Shown here: positions 55,001-62,886 of the stretch, in pieces
How the letters are laid out: the number at the start of each line of letters is the position of its first letter
Position numbering within the stretch: the first letter of the stretch is position 1
NCBI RefSeq assembly: GCF_001654915.1
Contig: NZ_LXEQ01000052.1
Reading direction: 5' to 3' (one strand)
Length of the DNA: 64,000 bases
DNA from: Buttiauxella ferragutiae
GTDB taxonomy: Bacteria > Pseudomonadota > Gammaproteobacteria > Enterobacterales > Enterobacteriaceae
Made by a program: the position numbers and the translations under genes
The notes under the pieces: model-generated
The model's input: only the letters and a program-made list of their open reading frames with translations
What the model was told of the DNA's origin: nothing
Databases searched by the model: none

Positions 55001-56085
55001 ATATCCCCCATCAGCAATGCGCCCACCAGCTTGCCGCCGCGCAAATGCAGGCAGCGATAGTGTTTTGTCAGGGGATCAAAAGCGGTGAGCACACGCGTGT
55101 CTGGCTGCCTGCGGATTTCACCTGCGGAAAACAGCGGAATACCGCTGACTTTCAGGCGCGTGCCGCAGTCCTGATAGCAAAAGTCGTGCGCTGTGTTGCC
55201 GCATAAACGGGCGGCTAAAACATCGGCCTGTTGCAAGCAAGGCGCCACCAGCCCCCAGGTTTGCCCGTCAATTTCGCAGCATTCGCCCAGCGCGCTGATA
55301 TGGGGCATCGAGCTTCGCAGTTGCGCATCGACGGTGATGCCACGCTGGCAGGCAATTCCGGACTCTTGTGCCAACGTAATATTCGGCTTCACACCGGTGG
55401 CGATAATCACCCGCCCGGCAGGTAATACCTCGCCGTTGCTTAACGTCACACTGGCATCAGAAATGCGTTCAATGCCGCAATTTAACTGGCATGAAATCCC
55501 CCTTTGCGCGAGATGTTCCTCAAGCAGCAAACCCGCCTGCGGGTTAAGTTGAATGTCCATTAGCCACGGCTGGCGGTGAATTAAAGTGACGGGAATACCG
55601 CGCGCGCAAAGTGCCGCCGCCGCTTCCACGCCCAGTAAACCGCCGCCAAGTACCACGGCATTTCCCTCGCCGCCCAGGATCGCGTCGACATCCGCCAGGT
55701 TGCGAAAACCGTGTACATGCGGCAACTGATGCCCGTCAATCGGCGGGATAAACGGGCGTGAACCGGTGGCAAAAACCAGTTCGTCATATTCGAGCATGCG
55801 TTTGTCCGAATGCACGGTACGGCGCTGAGTATTCACTTCTAATACCGCTTCGCCGGTTAAAAGCTCAATACCGTGGGAGACATACCAGGCGGCATCGTGC
55901 AATTGTGTCGTGCCGGCGGTTTTCTCCCCCGCCAGCACCGGCGAGAGCAAAATGCGGTTGTAGCTCAGAGCGGGCTCCTCACCAAAAACAGTGATGGCAA
56001 ACTGCCCCGCCGCTTGCGCGACAATTTGTTCGACCAGGCGGATGGCCGCCATGCCGTTGCCGATAACAATCAGACGTCGCATCAT
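52018..56085 (-). CDS. nasB: NasC-NasB fusion: NADH-dependent electron-transfer module joined to assimilatory nitrite reductase
   Basis: One uninterrupted frame of 1355 residues. Residues 1-400 form an FAD/NAD pyridine-nucleotide-disulphide oxidoreductase (RRLIVIGNGMAA, FATGSRPF, VVLGGGLLGVEAA) equivalent to Klebsiella NasC. From residue 401 (MTKATLVVIGHGMVGHHFLEQ) comes a NasB/NirB-type nitrite reductase of 955 residues, close to Klebsiella NasB (957). It has a second FAD/NAD domain, a BFD [2Fe-2S] region (CSCHNVSKADIC, CGGC) and sirohaem/[4Fe-4S] ligands CVGSTWCRYG and CTRECAEAQ. It closes with a NirD/Rieske-like domain lacking the cluster ligands (SPLYKHRI). The ATG at 56085 lies behind GAGGG. 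The ATG of the NasB part (54885) has a weak GGAA upstream, so separate NasB may also be made. Confidence 0.88.
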   Translation of the reverse strand: MMRRLIVIGNGMAAIRLVEQIVAQAAGQFAITVFGEEPALSYNRILLSPVLAGEKTAGTTQLHDAAWYVSHGIELLTGEAVLEVNTQRRTVHSDKRMLEYDELVFATGSRPFIPPIDGHQLPHVHGFRNLADVDAILGGEGNAVVLGGGLLGVEAAAALCARGIPVTLIHRQPWLMDIQLNPQAGLLLEEHLAQRGISCQLNCGIERISDASVTLSNGEVLPAGRVIIATGVKPNITLAQESGIACQRGITVDAQLRSSMPHISALGECCEIDGQTWGLVAPCLQQADVLAARLCGNTAHDFCYQDCGTRLKVSGIPLFSAGEIRRQPDTRVLTAFDPLTKHYRCLHLRGGKLVGALLMGDITPASALTDILLSATPVTPGVLFDEYHSDEQQLAAGNDDMTKATLVVIGHGMVGHHFLEQCVAQQLHHSYHIVVFGEERHPAYDRVHLSEYFAGRSAESLSMVQGDFFNQHGIELRCQSKIVAIDRQQRVVRDSEGRETYFDKLVLATGSYPFVPPVPGNDLPGCFVYRTLDDLDAIAQRARHARRGVVIGGGLLGLEAANALKQLGLETHVVEFAPNLMAVQLDNAGATMLREKISDIGVQVHTSKSTTAITDTDGLQLNFADGETLSTDLIVFSAGIRPQDALARSSELALGERGGIVINDSCQTSDNAIYAIGECALWEGKIYGLVAPGYQMARVAAAALAGQESVFRGADMSTKLKLLGIEVASFGDALGRTPGSQSYQWTNGPQQIYKKIVVSADNKTLLGGVLVGDSQEYATLLQMMLNGMALPAQPESLILPVSAGGVPKGLGVAALPETAQICSCHNVSKADICAAVSNGAGDMGAIKTCTKAATGCGGCSALVKQVMEYQLQEQGVEVKKDICEHFRYSRQEIYHLVRVNHIHSFEQLISRYGHGHGCEICKPLAASVLASCWNEYLLKPAHLPLQDTNDRYFANIQKDGTYSIVPRVPAGEITPDGLIAIGQVAKRYQLYSKITGGQRIDLFGARLEELPAIWEELVAAGFETGHAYGKSLRTVKSCVGSTWCRYGVQDSTGLAIELENRYKGLRSPHKIKMAVSGCTRECAEAQSKDIGVIATDKGWNLYVCGNGGMKPRHADLFASDLDRETLIRTIDCLLMFYIRTADRLQRTSTWMDNLEGGIEYLRDVILNDSLGLADELEKEMAGVVETYQCEWQTTLNSPDHLALFRSYVNSEQPDEAVQRQTLRGQLQPVSEVVHLPATTPAKPWQAVCDISAIPAQAGIGARLGELQIALFRIGDAIYALDNLEPGSDANVLSRGIVGDASGEPIVISPLYKHRIRLRDGRMQDGEQAVRAWPVKVEHGTVWVGSQALILRAEAS

Positions 56086-56095
56086 GAGCGTTCCC

Positions 56096-56884
56096 TCAGG
56101 CAGCCTTTGGCTGCTTTTCGTAGAGGAAGCGCAGCACTTGCTGGCGCAGATGGTGATAGCGGCTGTCCTCCGCCAGTTCCACACGATTACGCGGGCGCGG
56201 TAAATCAACCTGTAATGTTTCACCTACCGTAGCCGCCGGGCCGTTGGTCATCATCAGCACGCGATCTGAGAGCAAAACGGCTTCATCAACGTCATGAGTG
56301 ATCAGCACGATGGTGGTATGCAACTCTTGTTGTATGTGCATTACCGCATCCTGCAAATGGGCGCGCGTCAAAGCATCGAGCGCCCCGAACGGCTCGTCCA
56401 TCAGCAGCACTTTCGGTTTCATCGCCAACGCACGGGCAATGCCGACACGCTGTTTCATGCCGCCGGATATTTCACCGGGTCGTTTGTTTATCGCGTGGCC
56501 CATTTGCACGCGTTCGAGGTTGTGAACTATCCATTCGCGACGCTCGGCGCGGCTCATGGTGTGACGAAACACTTGATCCACCGCCAGCGCCACGTTTTCA
56601 AAGCAGGTCATCCACGGCAGCAGGGAATGGTTCTGGAACACTACGGCGCGCTCCGGCCCCGGCCCGGCGATTTCGCGGTTGTCGCAAAGCAGGCCGCCGT
56701 CAGAGGGTAAGGTGATCCCGGCAATCAGATTTAGCAGCGTGGATTTGCCGCAACCCGAGTGCCCTATCAGGCTGATGGTTTCCCCTTCGGCGATATCAAA
56801 ACTGACGTTGCTCAGGGCTAAAAATTCGCCACTTGCGGTGGAAAAACGTTGGCTGACATTCTGAACCTGGATGATCTTCTTCAT
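56096..56884 (-). CDS. nasD: nitrate ABC transporter ATP-binding protein NasD
   Basis: 262 residues, ATPase of the nitrate/taurine-type (NrtD/SsuB) family. Walker A GHSGCGKST, the Q-loop VFQNHSLLPW, signature ISGGMKQR and Walker B VLLMDEPFGALDALTR are present. It energises nitrate/nitrite import together with NasE and NasF. It lies 10 bases before the nasCB gene and 10 after nasE. Confidence 0.94.
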   Translation of the reverse strand: MKKIIQVQNVSQRFSTASGEFLALSNVSFDIAEGETISLIGHSGCGKSTLLNLIAGITLPSDGGLLCDNREIAGPGPERAVVFQNHSLLPWMTCFENVALAVDQVFRHTMSRAERREWIVHNLERVQMGHAINKRPGEISGGMKQRVGIARALAMKPKVLLMDEPFGALDALTRAHLQDAVMHIQQELHTTIVLITHDVDEAVLLSDRVLMMTNGPAATVGETLQVDLPRPRNRVELAEDSRYHHLRQQVLRFLYEKQPKAA

Positions 56885-56894
56885 TGGTTTCCCC

Positions 56895-57776
56895 TTATTT
56901 TTCCCAGCTAAAATGACGTGCCAATAACATCAAACCCTGTTCGAGCAGCAGCCCGACGACACCGATAATCACAATTGCGATCAGGATGTTTTCGACGTTG
57001 AGGTTGTTCCACTCGTTCCAGATCCAAAAGCCAATGCCCAGGCCGCCGGTCAGCATTTCGGCGGCGACAATCACCAGCCACGCAATGCCGATAGATAACC
57101 GCACACCGGTTAATACCGCGGGCAAAACCGCCGGGAACAAAATTTTCCGCATCACCGTCCATTCGGAGAGCTGCAGCACACGCGCCACGTTGAGGTAATC
57201 GTCCGGGATGCGCTTCACCCCCTCGGCGGTGTTAATCACCATCGGCCAGATGGAACAGATGAAAATGGTCCAGCTCGACGCAGGCTCCGCTTTTTGAAAC
57301 AGCAGCAGACCAATCGGCAGCCAGGCCAGCGGGCTGACCGGGCGCAAGAGCGAGATAACCGGGTTAAACATGCGGGCTAAGAAGGTAAAGCGACCAATCA
57401 GGAAGCCTGCCGGTATACCGACAATGGCGGCGAGGCCGAAGCCAACGGCGACGCGCGCGAGCGAGGCAAGAATATTCCAGCCAATCCCCTGGTCGTTTGG
57501 CCCGGCGTTATAGAACGGGTCGGAAAACAGCGTGATGGCCGATTCCAGCGTGCTAAGCGGCGTCGGGAAACCTTTACTGTTCAGCGCGGCAATCTGCCAG
57601 GCCACCACTAACAATCCCAGTCCCAGAACGGCGGGCACCAGGCGCTGGAAAAAGCTCACGCAATATTTACGCCACTGCGGTGTACGGCGGCGAACGGTGA
57701 CGGGCGGCAGAACAATCACTTCCCCAACGGTGGTGCTAAGTGCCGTGGCGGGCGGTTTCTGTGCAGGCTGATTCAT
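56895..57776 (-). CDS. nasE: nitrate ABC transporter permease NasE
   Basis: 293 residues, inner-membrane permease with about six helices. A cytoplasmic N-terminal extension (MNQPAQKPPATALSTT) precedes the first helix. The EAA-type coupling loop is DDYLNVARVLQLSEWTVMRKILFPAVLPAVLTG. The start at 57776 has GGGGAA before it; the longer frame upstream overlaps nasF and is rejected. Third partner of the nitrate importer. Confidence 0.94.
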   Translation of the reverse strand: MNQPAQKPPATALSTTVGEVIVLPPVTVRRRTPQWRKYCVSFFQRLVPAVLGLGLLVVAWQIAALNSKGFPTPLSTLESAITLFSDPFYNAGPNDQGIGWNILASLARVAVGFGLAAIVGIPAGFLIGRFTFLARMFNPVISLLRPVSPLAWLPIGLLLFQKAEPASSWTIFICSIWPMVINTAEGVKRIPDDYLNVARVLQLSEWTVMRKILFPAVLPAVLTGVRLSIGIAWLVIVAAEMLTGGLGIGFWIWNEWNNLNVENILIAIVIIGVVGLLLEQGLMLLARHFSWEK

Positions 57777-57786
57777 GTCATTCCCC

Positions 57787-59040
57787 TTAGCGTTTATTAA
57801 TGGCGAAACTTGCGGCGTAGGCGGCAGGGTCATTGCCGTTCCAGGTGCTGCCATCCATCAAAGTGCTGCTGCGCATCGGACTTGTGGAGACGGAAATATT
57901 GCCCACGGCGGTTGCGGCCTGCTGATAGATGTCGATACGATTGATGCGTTTGGCGATAGCAAGGTAGTCCGGGTCGCTATCCAGCAAGCCCCAGCGGCGG
58001 TGCTGGGTCAGGAACCACATGCCGTCGGAAAGCCACGGGAAGGTCACTTCGCCATCACGGAAAAAATGCATGGCGTGGTCGTCCTGCCATTTCTTGCCGA
58101 TGCCATTGTCGTATTGCCCGAGCATGCGCCCGGTCAGGAAATCGGCTTTGGTGTTGAGGTACGCCCGCCCGGCGAGCACATTAGCGGTTTCGCGGCGGTT
58201 GTCGTCGCTGGCATCAATCCAGCGCGATGCCTCAAGAATGGCGGCGACTAAGGCTCGTGCGGTGTTGGGATTTTGTTCCACCCAAGCACTGCGGGTACCG
58301 AGGATTTTTTCCGGGTGATCCGGCCAGATTGATTGCGAGGTTGCAGCGGTGAAGCCGATACCGTCGCTGATTGCCCGTTGGTTCCAGGGTTCACCGACGC
58401 AAAATCCCTGCATATTGCCAATGCGCATATTCATCACCATTTGTGGCGGCGGAACGACCACGGTGCGCACGTCGGTAAACGGGTTAATGCCCGCCTGCGC
58501 CAGCCAGTAATAGAGCCACATCGCGTGGGTACCCGTGGGGAAGGTATGCGCGAAGGTGAAACTTCCCGGCTCTTTGCTGGCCACGAGTTTTTTCAGGCTT
58601 TGCGCATCCGTCACGCCCTGCTTTGCGAGATCCATCGAAAGGGAGATGGCCTGGCCGTTGTTGTTAAGCGTCATCAGGTTCGCCATCGATTGCTGTTTAC
58701 CCGCAATGCCCATTTCCAGGCCATAAACCAGGCCGTACAACACGTGAGCAGCATCGAGTTCACCGGAAACCATTTTGTCGCGCACCGCCGCCCAGCTTGC
58801 TTCTTTGCTCGGTACAATTGAAATACCGTACTTTTTATCAAAGCCTTTGACCGCAGCCATGACGACCGAGGCACAATCGGTCAGCGGGATAAACCCGACT
58901 TTCACCGTGTTCTGTTCGGGTTTGTCGCTCCCCGCCGCCCACACGGAATTCATCATGCCAGGCAGCAAATATGCACCGCCTAATGCCGCACCCGCCTGTA
59001 GAAATCGACGGCGTGAGAGGGTTATGGTTTTGTTGCTCAT
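57787..59040 (-). CDS. nasF: periplasmic nitrate-binding protein NasF
   Basis: 417 residues, nitrate-binding protein of the NrtA/CmpA type. The N terminus carries a twin-arginine signal (SRRRFLQAGAALGGAYLLPG), so export by the Tat system is likely. The binding core has VKVGFIPLTDCASVVMA, GFCVGEPWNQRA and a C-terminal domain rich in Trp. The start at 59040 (MSNKTITL) has AGGA 8 bases upstream; MKP at 59049 is in frame but overlaps that site. First gene of the nas operon, preceded by a regulatory leader. Confidence 0.94.
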   Translation of the reverse strand: MSNKTITLSRRRFLQAGAALGGAYLLPGMMNSVWAAGSDKPEQNTVKVGFIPLTDCASVVMAAVKGFDKKYGISIVPSKEASWAAVRDKMVSGELDAAHVLYGLVYGLEMGIAGKQQSMANLMTLNNNGQAISLSMDLAKQGVTDAQSLKKLVASKEPGSFTFAHTFPTGTHAMWLYYWLAQAGINPFTDVRTVVVPPPQMVMNMRIGNMQGFCVGEPWNQRAISDGIGFTAATSQSIWPDHPEKILGTRSAWVEQNPNTARALVAAILEASRWIDASDDNRRETANVLAGRAYLNTKADFLTGRMLGQYDNGIGKKWQDDHAMHFFRDGEVTFPWLSDGMWFLTQHRRWGLLDSDPDYLAIAKRINRIDIYQQAATAVGNISVSTSPMRSSTLMDGSTWNGNDPAAYAASFAINKR

Positions 59041-59063
59041 CGGTTTCATCCTGATAAAAGGGT

Positions 59064-59108
59064 AAAAAAAAAGCGCCCAACAATGTGGGTCAGCACATTG
59101 AAGGACGC
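59064..59108 (-). terminator. leader terminator of the nasF operon
   Basis: On the minus strand GCGTCC and GGGCGC pair (one G-U), enclosing CAATGTG with CACATTG, then a run of nine T (59064-59072). It lies 24 bases before the nasF start, so it would stop transcription unless NasR intervenes. Its 5' arm overlaps the second hexaloop hairpin, making the two structures exclusive. Confidence 0.92.
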
Positions 59109-59142
59109 CTTTGTCCAACCCGAACCGCACCGCCATTGGCAC
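59103..59142 (-). promoter_or_regulatory. NasR (ANTAR) target: two hexaloop hairpins in the nasF leader
   Basis: In the RNA, GUGCC-AAUGGC-GGUGC (59142-59127) and GGAC-AAAGGC-GUCC (59116-59103) are two small stems, each closing a six-base loop with A at position 1 and G at position 4, separated by 10 bases. This is the dual-hexaloop pattern recognised by ANTAR antiterminators. Confidence 0.85.
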
Positions 59143-59175
59143 AATCCAGGTCAAAAATAATCTTCACGTTATTAC

Positions 59176-59191
59176 TGCAACTCGCGTGCCA
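59176..59191 (-). promoter_or_regulatory. sigma-54 promoter of the nas operon
   Basis: TGGCACGCGAGTTGCA on the minus strand: the -24 element TGGCAC and -12 element TTGC with standard spacing, almost the RpoN consensus. It predicts a start near 59165 and a leader of about 125 bases. Nitrogen control through NtrC is inferred; TGCACC at 59241 could be part of an upstream site. Confidence 0.88.
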
Positions 59192-59280
59192 GGTTAGAAA
59201 GCCGATGAAACACGGGTTTTAGGGTAAATCAGCTAAGTCATGCACCGGAAAAACGCATTAAATGCCCACACTTCGTGCAG

Positions 59281-60495
59281 CTACTCCTTAGTGGGTAGCC
59301 GCCAGATATCCGCCACGGACACCATCGCGCTTGCAACATCCACCATGCGTTTGTTCTGGTTCATCGCCATTTTGCGCAGCGTTTGCCACGCCTGTTCTTC
59401 GCTGTAACCCTGGTGATGAATCAGCATGGCTTTGGCCTGGTCGATAACTTTGCGCTCTTCAAGCGTGGCCTTGAGCGAGGCTAACTGTTGAGCCATGGTT
59501 TCGAGTTGCTGGGCCTGCTGGCGCACCAGCGGTAAAAGATGGCGATCGAAATAACGCTCGCCCTCCTGACCGCCATGTCCGGCGACCCAACTGGCGATGT
59601 CGCTCTCGCCGGGTTCCCTTTCTTGCAACACCTGACCAAGTGCCTGCTGCGCTTGCGCCATCACGGCATCGATAAGCGCGTCTTCCACCTCTTTCAGGGC
59701 GTCAATTCGCGTCGTTAGCAGCGCAAACCAGCGCAATGCTCGCTGCGGTTCATCCCCATCGTGCAGGAGTCGGGTGCAAGCCATGCGCCGGAGTTGTTCC
59801 GTTTCGCGGCACGGTTCCCCACAGTCGAGGAATTGCTGGCGTAGAGGCAACTCCGCCATGCTGCAAAATGCGTCAAAACAGCGTTGCTGGCTATCGATGC
59901 GATCCACCAGTTGCTGGCGCAAGGTGTCGCTAAATTCCCCTTGCGTGAAACCCAGCGCACCAATCGCCCGCTCTTGTCCGGCGAGCTCTTTGCCTTGCAT
60001 AAAACTAAACAACGCCGCCAGAGCCCGAGCCACACCGGCTTCATCTATCACGTTGCTGGTTTCAGGCACAATACTGAGGAGATGGCGCAAGGTGAGATTG
60101 AACTGCTCCATCGCATGCAAGGGCTGAATCTGCTGAGCGGTAATTTGCACTCGCAACTCGGGTAACCGTTCAAGGTAATGCAGCGCACACGCGAGACTGA
60201 CAAACAGAGCACTCCCCGGCAGATAATCGGGTTCAGCGATAGCCAGGCGAAAATGCGCCAGCTCACGATCAACTTCTGCGATACAGCGCTGATGTTGATC
60301 GCCAAATAATTGACCGGAGGAGCACAGCCAGATGTTGGAAGCCCCGCGTTCGCGTTGTAGCATGTGCGCGAGCCTGGCTATGCAGCCAGTCAACTCACCG
60401 ATTTGCAAAATGTCCTGCAATTGCTCACGCCCACGGGTTCGGGCCGCGATTAAAAAGTCGCGAGCAGTAGGATTCGCGGCGACGGTAGCCTTCAT
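59281..60495 (-). CDS. nasR: nitrate-responsive transcription antiterminator NasR
   Basis: 404 residues. The N-terminal NIT (nitrate- and nitrite-sensing) helical domain (about 30-280) is followed by an ANTAR RNA-binding domain (about 335-395; LKATLEERKVIDQAKAMLIHHQGYSEEQAWQTLRKMAMNQNKRMVDVA in pieces). With nitrate bound, NasR is known in Klebsiella to bind the nasF leader and prevent termination. It is placed directly upstream of that leader and reads in the same direction, with 126 bases between its stop and the longest nasF frame. Confidence 0.93.
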   Translation of the reverse strand: MKATVAANPTARDFLIAARTRGREQLQDILQIGELTGCIARLAHMLQRERGASNIWLCSSGQLFGDQHQRCIAEVDRELAHFRLAIAEPDYLPGSALFVSLACALHYLERLPELRVQITAQQIQPLHAMEQFNLTLRHLLSIVPETSNVIDEAGVARALAALFSFMQGKELAGQERAIGALGFTQGEFSDTLRQQLVDRIDSQQRCFDAFCSMAELPLRQQFLDCGEPCRETEQLRRMACTRLLHDGDEPQRALRWFALLTTRIDALKEVEDALIDAVMAQAQQALGQVLQEREPGESDIASWVAGHGGQEGERYFDRHLLPLVRQQAQQLETMAQQLASLKATLEERKVIDQAKAMLIHHQGYSEEQAWQTLRKMAMNQNKRMVDVASAMVSVADIWRLPTKE

Positions 60496-60578
60496 ATAAC
60501 GCTCCTGAGCGGCAAGTGTTGCTCTAATGATGCAAAGAATTAAGCAAAAGTCGTGCCGTCGGGCGCAAAGGAGAACAA

Positions 60579-60932
60579 ATGCAAAAAGTTGTGATTATTG
60601 CCAACGGGGCTGCTTACGGCAGTGAATCTCTGTTTAACAGTCTGCGCCTGGCCATCGCGTTGTGCGATCAACAGCCGCAGCCGGAAGTGAAACTGTTTTT
60701 GATGTCTGATGCAGTGACCGCGGGTTTACGCGGCCAGAAACCTTCTGAAGGCTATAACATTCAGCAAATGCTGGAGATTTTGACTGCGCAGAACGTACCG
60801 GTAAAACTGTGCAAGACCTGCACCGACGGGCGCGGCATCACGGCTTTACCTTTGGTTGATGGCGTTGAAATTGGCACGTTAGTTGAACTGGCTGAGTGGA
60901 CGCTGGCCGCCGATAAAGTCTTAACCTTCTGA
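60579..60932 (+). CDS. ychN: DsrE-family protein YchN
   Basis: 117 residues, as in E. coli. Single-domain DsrE/F-like fold (QKVVIIANGAAYGSESLFNSLRLAIAL). Two cysteines in KLCKTCTDGRG resemble the active-site region of sulphur-relay proteins such as TusD; E. coli YchN forms a hexamer, function unproven. AAAGGAG precedes the ATG. Divergent from nasR. Confidence 0.92.
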   Translation: MQKVVIIANGAAYGSESLFNSLRLAIALCDQQPQPEVKLFLMSDAVTAGLRGQKPSEGYNIQQMLEILTAQNVPVKLCKTCTDGRGITALPLVDGVEIGTLVELAEWTLAADKVLTF

Positions 60933-61168
60933 CACCAGATTTAATGATGACCAGAGGCGAATTTCCCGCATAAAAATTCATCAGCTGAATGGTCTCAGGA
61001 ATATGTACACTAAAGTTGATTCGTTACAGCATTTTTTGATCGAAGTCAGCATTTCTGACGTCGGGGTCTGGTGTTATGCATAAAGTGTGATTTGTGAACA
61101 ACATCACTGATCACCAGCAAAACCAGCGGCGCGGATGTCTAACTTTGTTGTGATAGCGGAGTATAAAA

Positions 61169-61414
61169 ATGCCTGTAGTGAAAGCCAGTCTGCATCTTTT
61201 CGGCGGTGATACCGTGGTGGTTCACTGTTCAAATAAAAGCCATATTCATTTGATGAGCGACAACAGTTCTGCGGGCAAACCGCAGGCGGATATTTTGAGC
61301 GTGGAAGACAGGCAGTCTGCTTATTTGACGGTGCCGTACAGCGGGAAGTGGAAAGTGCTGATTGATAGCCACAGCAAATCGCTTGAGCATTCAATTAGTT
61401 ATGTTCCTGCTTAA
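61169..61414 (+). CDS. small DUF1883-like protein (hypothetical)
   Basis: 81 residues without signal peptide or membrane segment. Beta-rich pattern LHLFGGDTVVVHCSNKSHIHLMSDNSS, then YLTVPYSGKWKVLIDSHSK, reminiscent of DUF1883, whose members also keep a VxxPxxGxWxVxID-like motif. The upstream GCGGAG is a fair ribosome-binding site. A strong hairpin follows immediately. The family assignment is tentative and no function is known. Confidence 0.62.
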   Translation: MPVVKASLHLFGGDTVVVHCSNKSHIHLMSDNSSAGKPQADILSVEDRQSAYLTVPYSGKWKVLIDSHSKSLEHSISYVPA

Positions 61415-61420
61415 AAGCAG

Positions 61421-61452
61421 CATTCCGGCTCTGATTAATAAGAGCCGGAATG
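61421..61452. terminator. hairpin terminator between the DUF1883-like gene and chaC
   Basis: CATTCCGGCTCT and AGAGCCGGAATG pair perfectly over 12 bases around an 8-base loop. It lies between two convergent stop codons; T content is modest on both sides. Confidence 0.75.
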
Positions 61453-61455
61453 AAT

Positions 61456-62154
61456 TTATGCGAAGTGAGTTTGTAAATCCCCGTCATCGCCCTTCGGCTG
61501 TAGCCAGTCTCTGACTTTATTCACCAGCTCATCCAGGCAATCATCATGCATCCCCCGCTTGATTAACTCTTGTTCCAGCGAGAAGAGATACTGCGCATTG
61601 GTGCCCAACGGGCCGCTGGCGGCGGCAATTAACGGCGCGATAATTTCAGCTCGCGTATCGGCTTCGTACAGCGGATGGCGCGGATCCATGATAAAGACCA
61701 GCGCGTTGACGACACGGCCATCATCGAGTCCGAGTTTGCACCACGTCGGCAAATAGCAGCCTGTTATCATCTCCCGCTTCCACACCAGCGTCAGCTCATC
61801 CTCAAGCATCGCATCGGGTAGGCGGTAGGCCAGACCCGTGGTGCGCCCGCCTTCTTTGAGCGCCAGCATGCGCCCAGGCTGACAAGCGGTTCCGCGCCCT
61901 GCCGTCAAACGCAGGCAAAAAGCACGGTGCCAGCCAACAAGCGTTCCTGCGGCCGACTCTTCATATTCAAATGCCGGGTTCCACATCAGGGAGCCATAGC
62001 CGAAAATCCATACGGGGCTGTTATCGGGACGGCAAGCCATCGTCGCGGCAAGTGATGCCGAGCGCTGCTCAGGACTCCACAACAACGATTCCTCAATGGA
62101 ACCAAAAGCTGTCTTACAATCCGCTTTCATTAAGAAATCACGCGTTAACACCAT
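61456..62154 (-). CDS. chaC: glutathione-specific gamma-glutamylcyclotransferase ChaC
   Basis: 232 residues. It degrades glutathione to 5-oxoproline and Cys-Gly. The substrate loop VWIFGYGSLMWNPAFEYEES is at about residues 48-67, with RAFCLRLTAGRGTACQPGRMLAL after it. The start at 62154 (MVLTRDFLMKADCKTAFG) resembles E. coli ChaC (231); the longer frame to 62172 adds no conserved residues. Neighbour of chaB and chaA, as in E. coli. Confidence 0.94.
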   Translation of the reverse strand: MVLTRDFLMKADCKTAFGSIEESLLWSPEQRSASLAATMACRPDNSPVWIFGYGSLMWNPAFEYEESAAGTLVGWHRAFCLRLTAGRGTACQPGRMLALKEGGRTTGLAYRLPDAMLEDELTLVWKREMITGCYLPTWCKLGLDDGRVVNALVFIMDPRHPLYEADTRAEIIAPLIAAASGPLGTNAQYLFSLEQELIKRGMHDDCLDELVNKVRDWLQPKGDDGDLQTHFA

Positions 62155-62376
62155 ACACCTCCGCCACTGCATACTTCCGTGTGACTACGTCAGATGTGCC
62201 TTCCGGGCTTTTTAGTTACTGCTCATATATAGAGCAACATATCTGAGAACATAAGCAATTAGCGGGACGCTGGCAAGTTTGATGACGATCACAAAACAAC
62301 AAAAATGTCATATTAACTTGCCATACTGATGTGTGTTGCGGCGTTTGAATATGGATATCAATACATTATGTAAGGT

Positions 62377-62607
62377 TTACTTTTTCTTGTGCCATTTGTC
62401 ATCGTCCCCTTTTTGATAACCGTGTTTCACCGCCGCCCAGGCAACTTTGTGGGCTGTTTCTTCGCGACTGGCCTCATCGCGACGGTCATCTTTGTCTTTA
62501 TATTCATCCCATGCGCTATTAAATGCCTCTTTGTAAATATCCTGGGCGTGGGCGGGAAGAACGTTTTGAACACTTTCAGGGAGGTCACTTCGGCTGTTGT
62601 AAGGCAT
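62377..62607 (-). CDS. chaB: ChaB family protein, putative cation transport regulator
   Basis: 76 residues, nearly identical in pattern to E. coli ChaB (LPESVQNVLPAHAQDIYKEAFNSAWDEYKDKDDRRDEASREETAHKVAWAAVKHGY in pieces), with a Lys-rich tail. It is described as a regulator of ChaA, but direct evidence is thin. The second of two adjacent ATG codons (62607) is used, giving the E. coli length. Confidence 0.93.
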   Translation of the reverse strand: MPYNSRSDLPESVQNVLPAHAQDIYKEAFNSAWDEYKDKDDRRDEASREETAHKVAWAAVKHGYQKGDDDKWHKKK

Positions 62608-62886
62608 CACACCATCCTCAGTCAGGGAAAACTAAAGTGTGAAACAACATATGTGATTTTGCCAGAAATCGGGGTTATTGCTTTTATACAAATTCTATCT
62701 CTATGTTTAGTATTGCTTAAAATCAGTAAACTGTGATTTTTATTCATCAGAAATACTATGGATATATAAGCGGTAAAACTGAGTAAATTTCCCCATAAAA
62801 ACGCCTTAGTTTGCTATTTTAACGGGGTTTTAATGTCTGACTATAATGAAGAAATGGCTTAGCACCTCTGGATATGGAGAAGTATT

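Noticed and set aside
54326..56232. Frames in other phases inside the nasC-nasB gene, considered as signs of a split or frameshifted gene
   Set aside because: The main frame is continuous and keeps family motifs on both sides of the junction; the others lack motifs and start signals.
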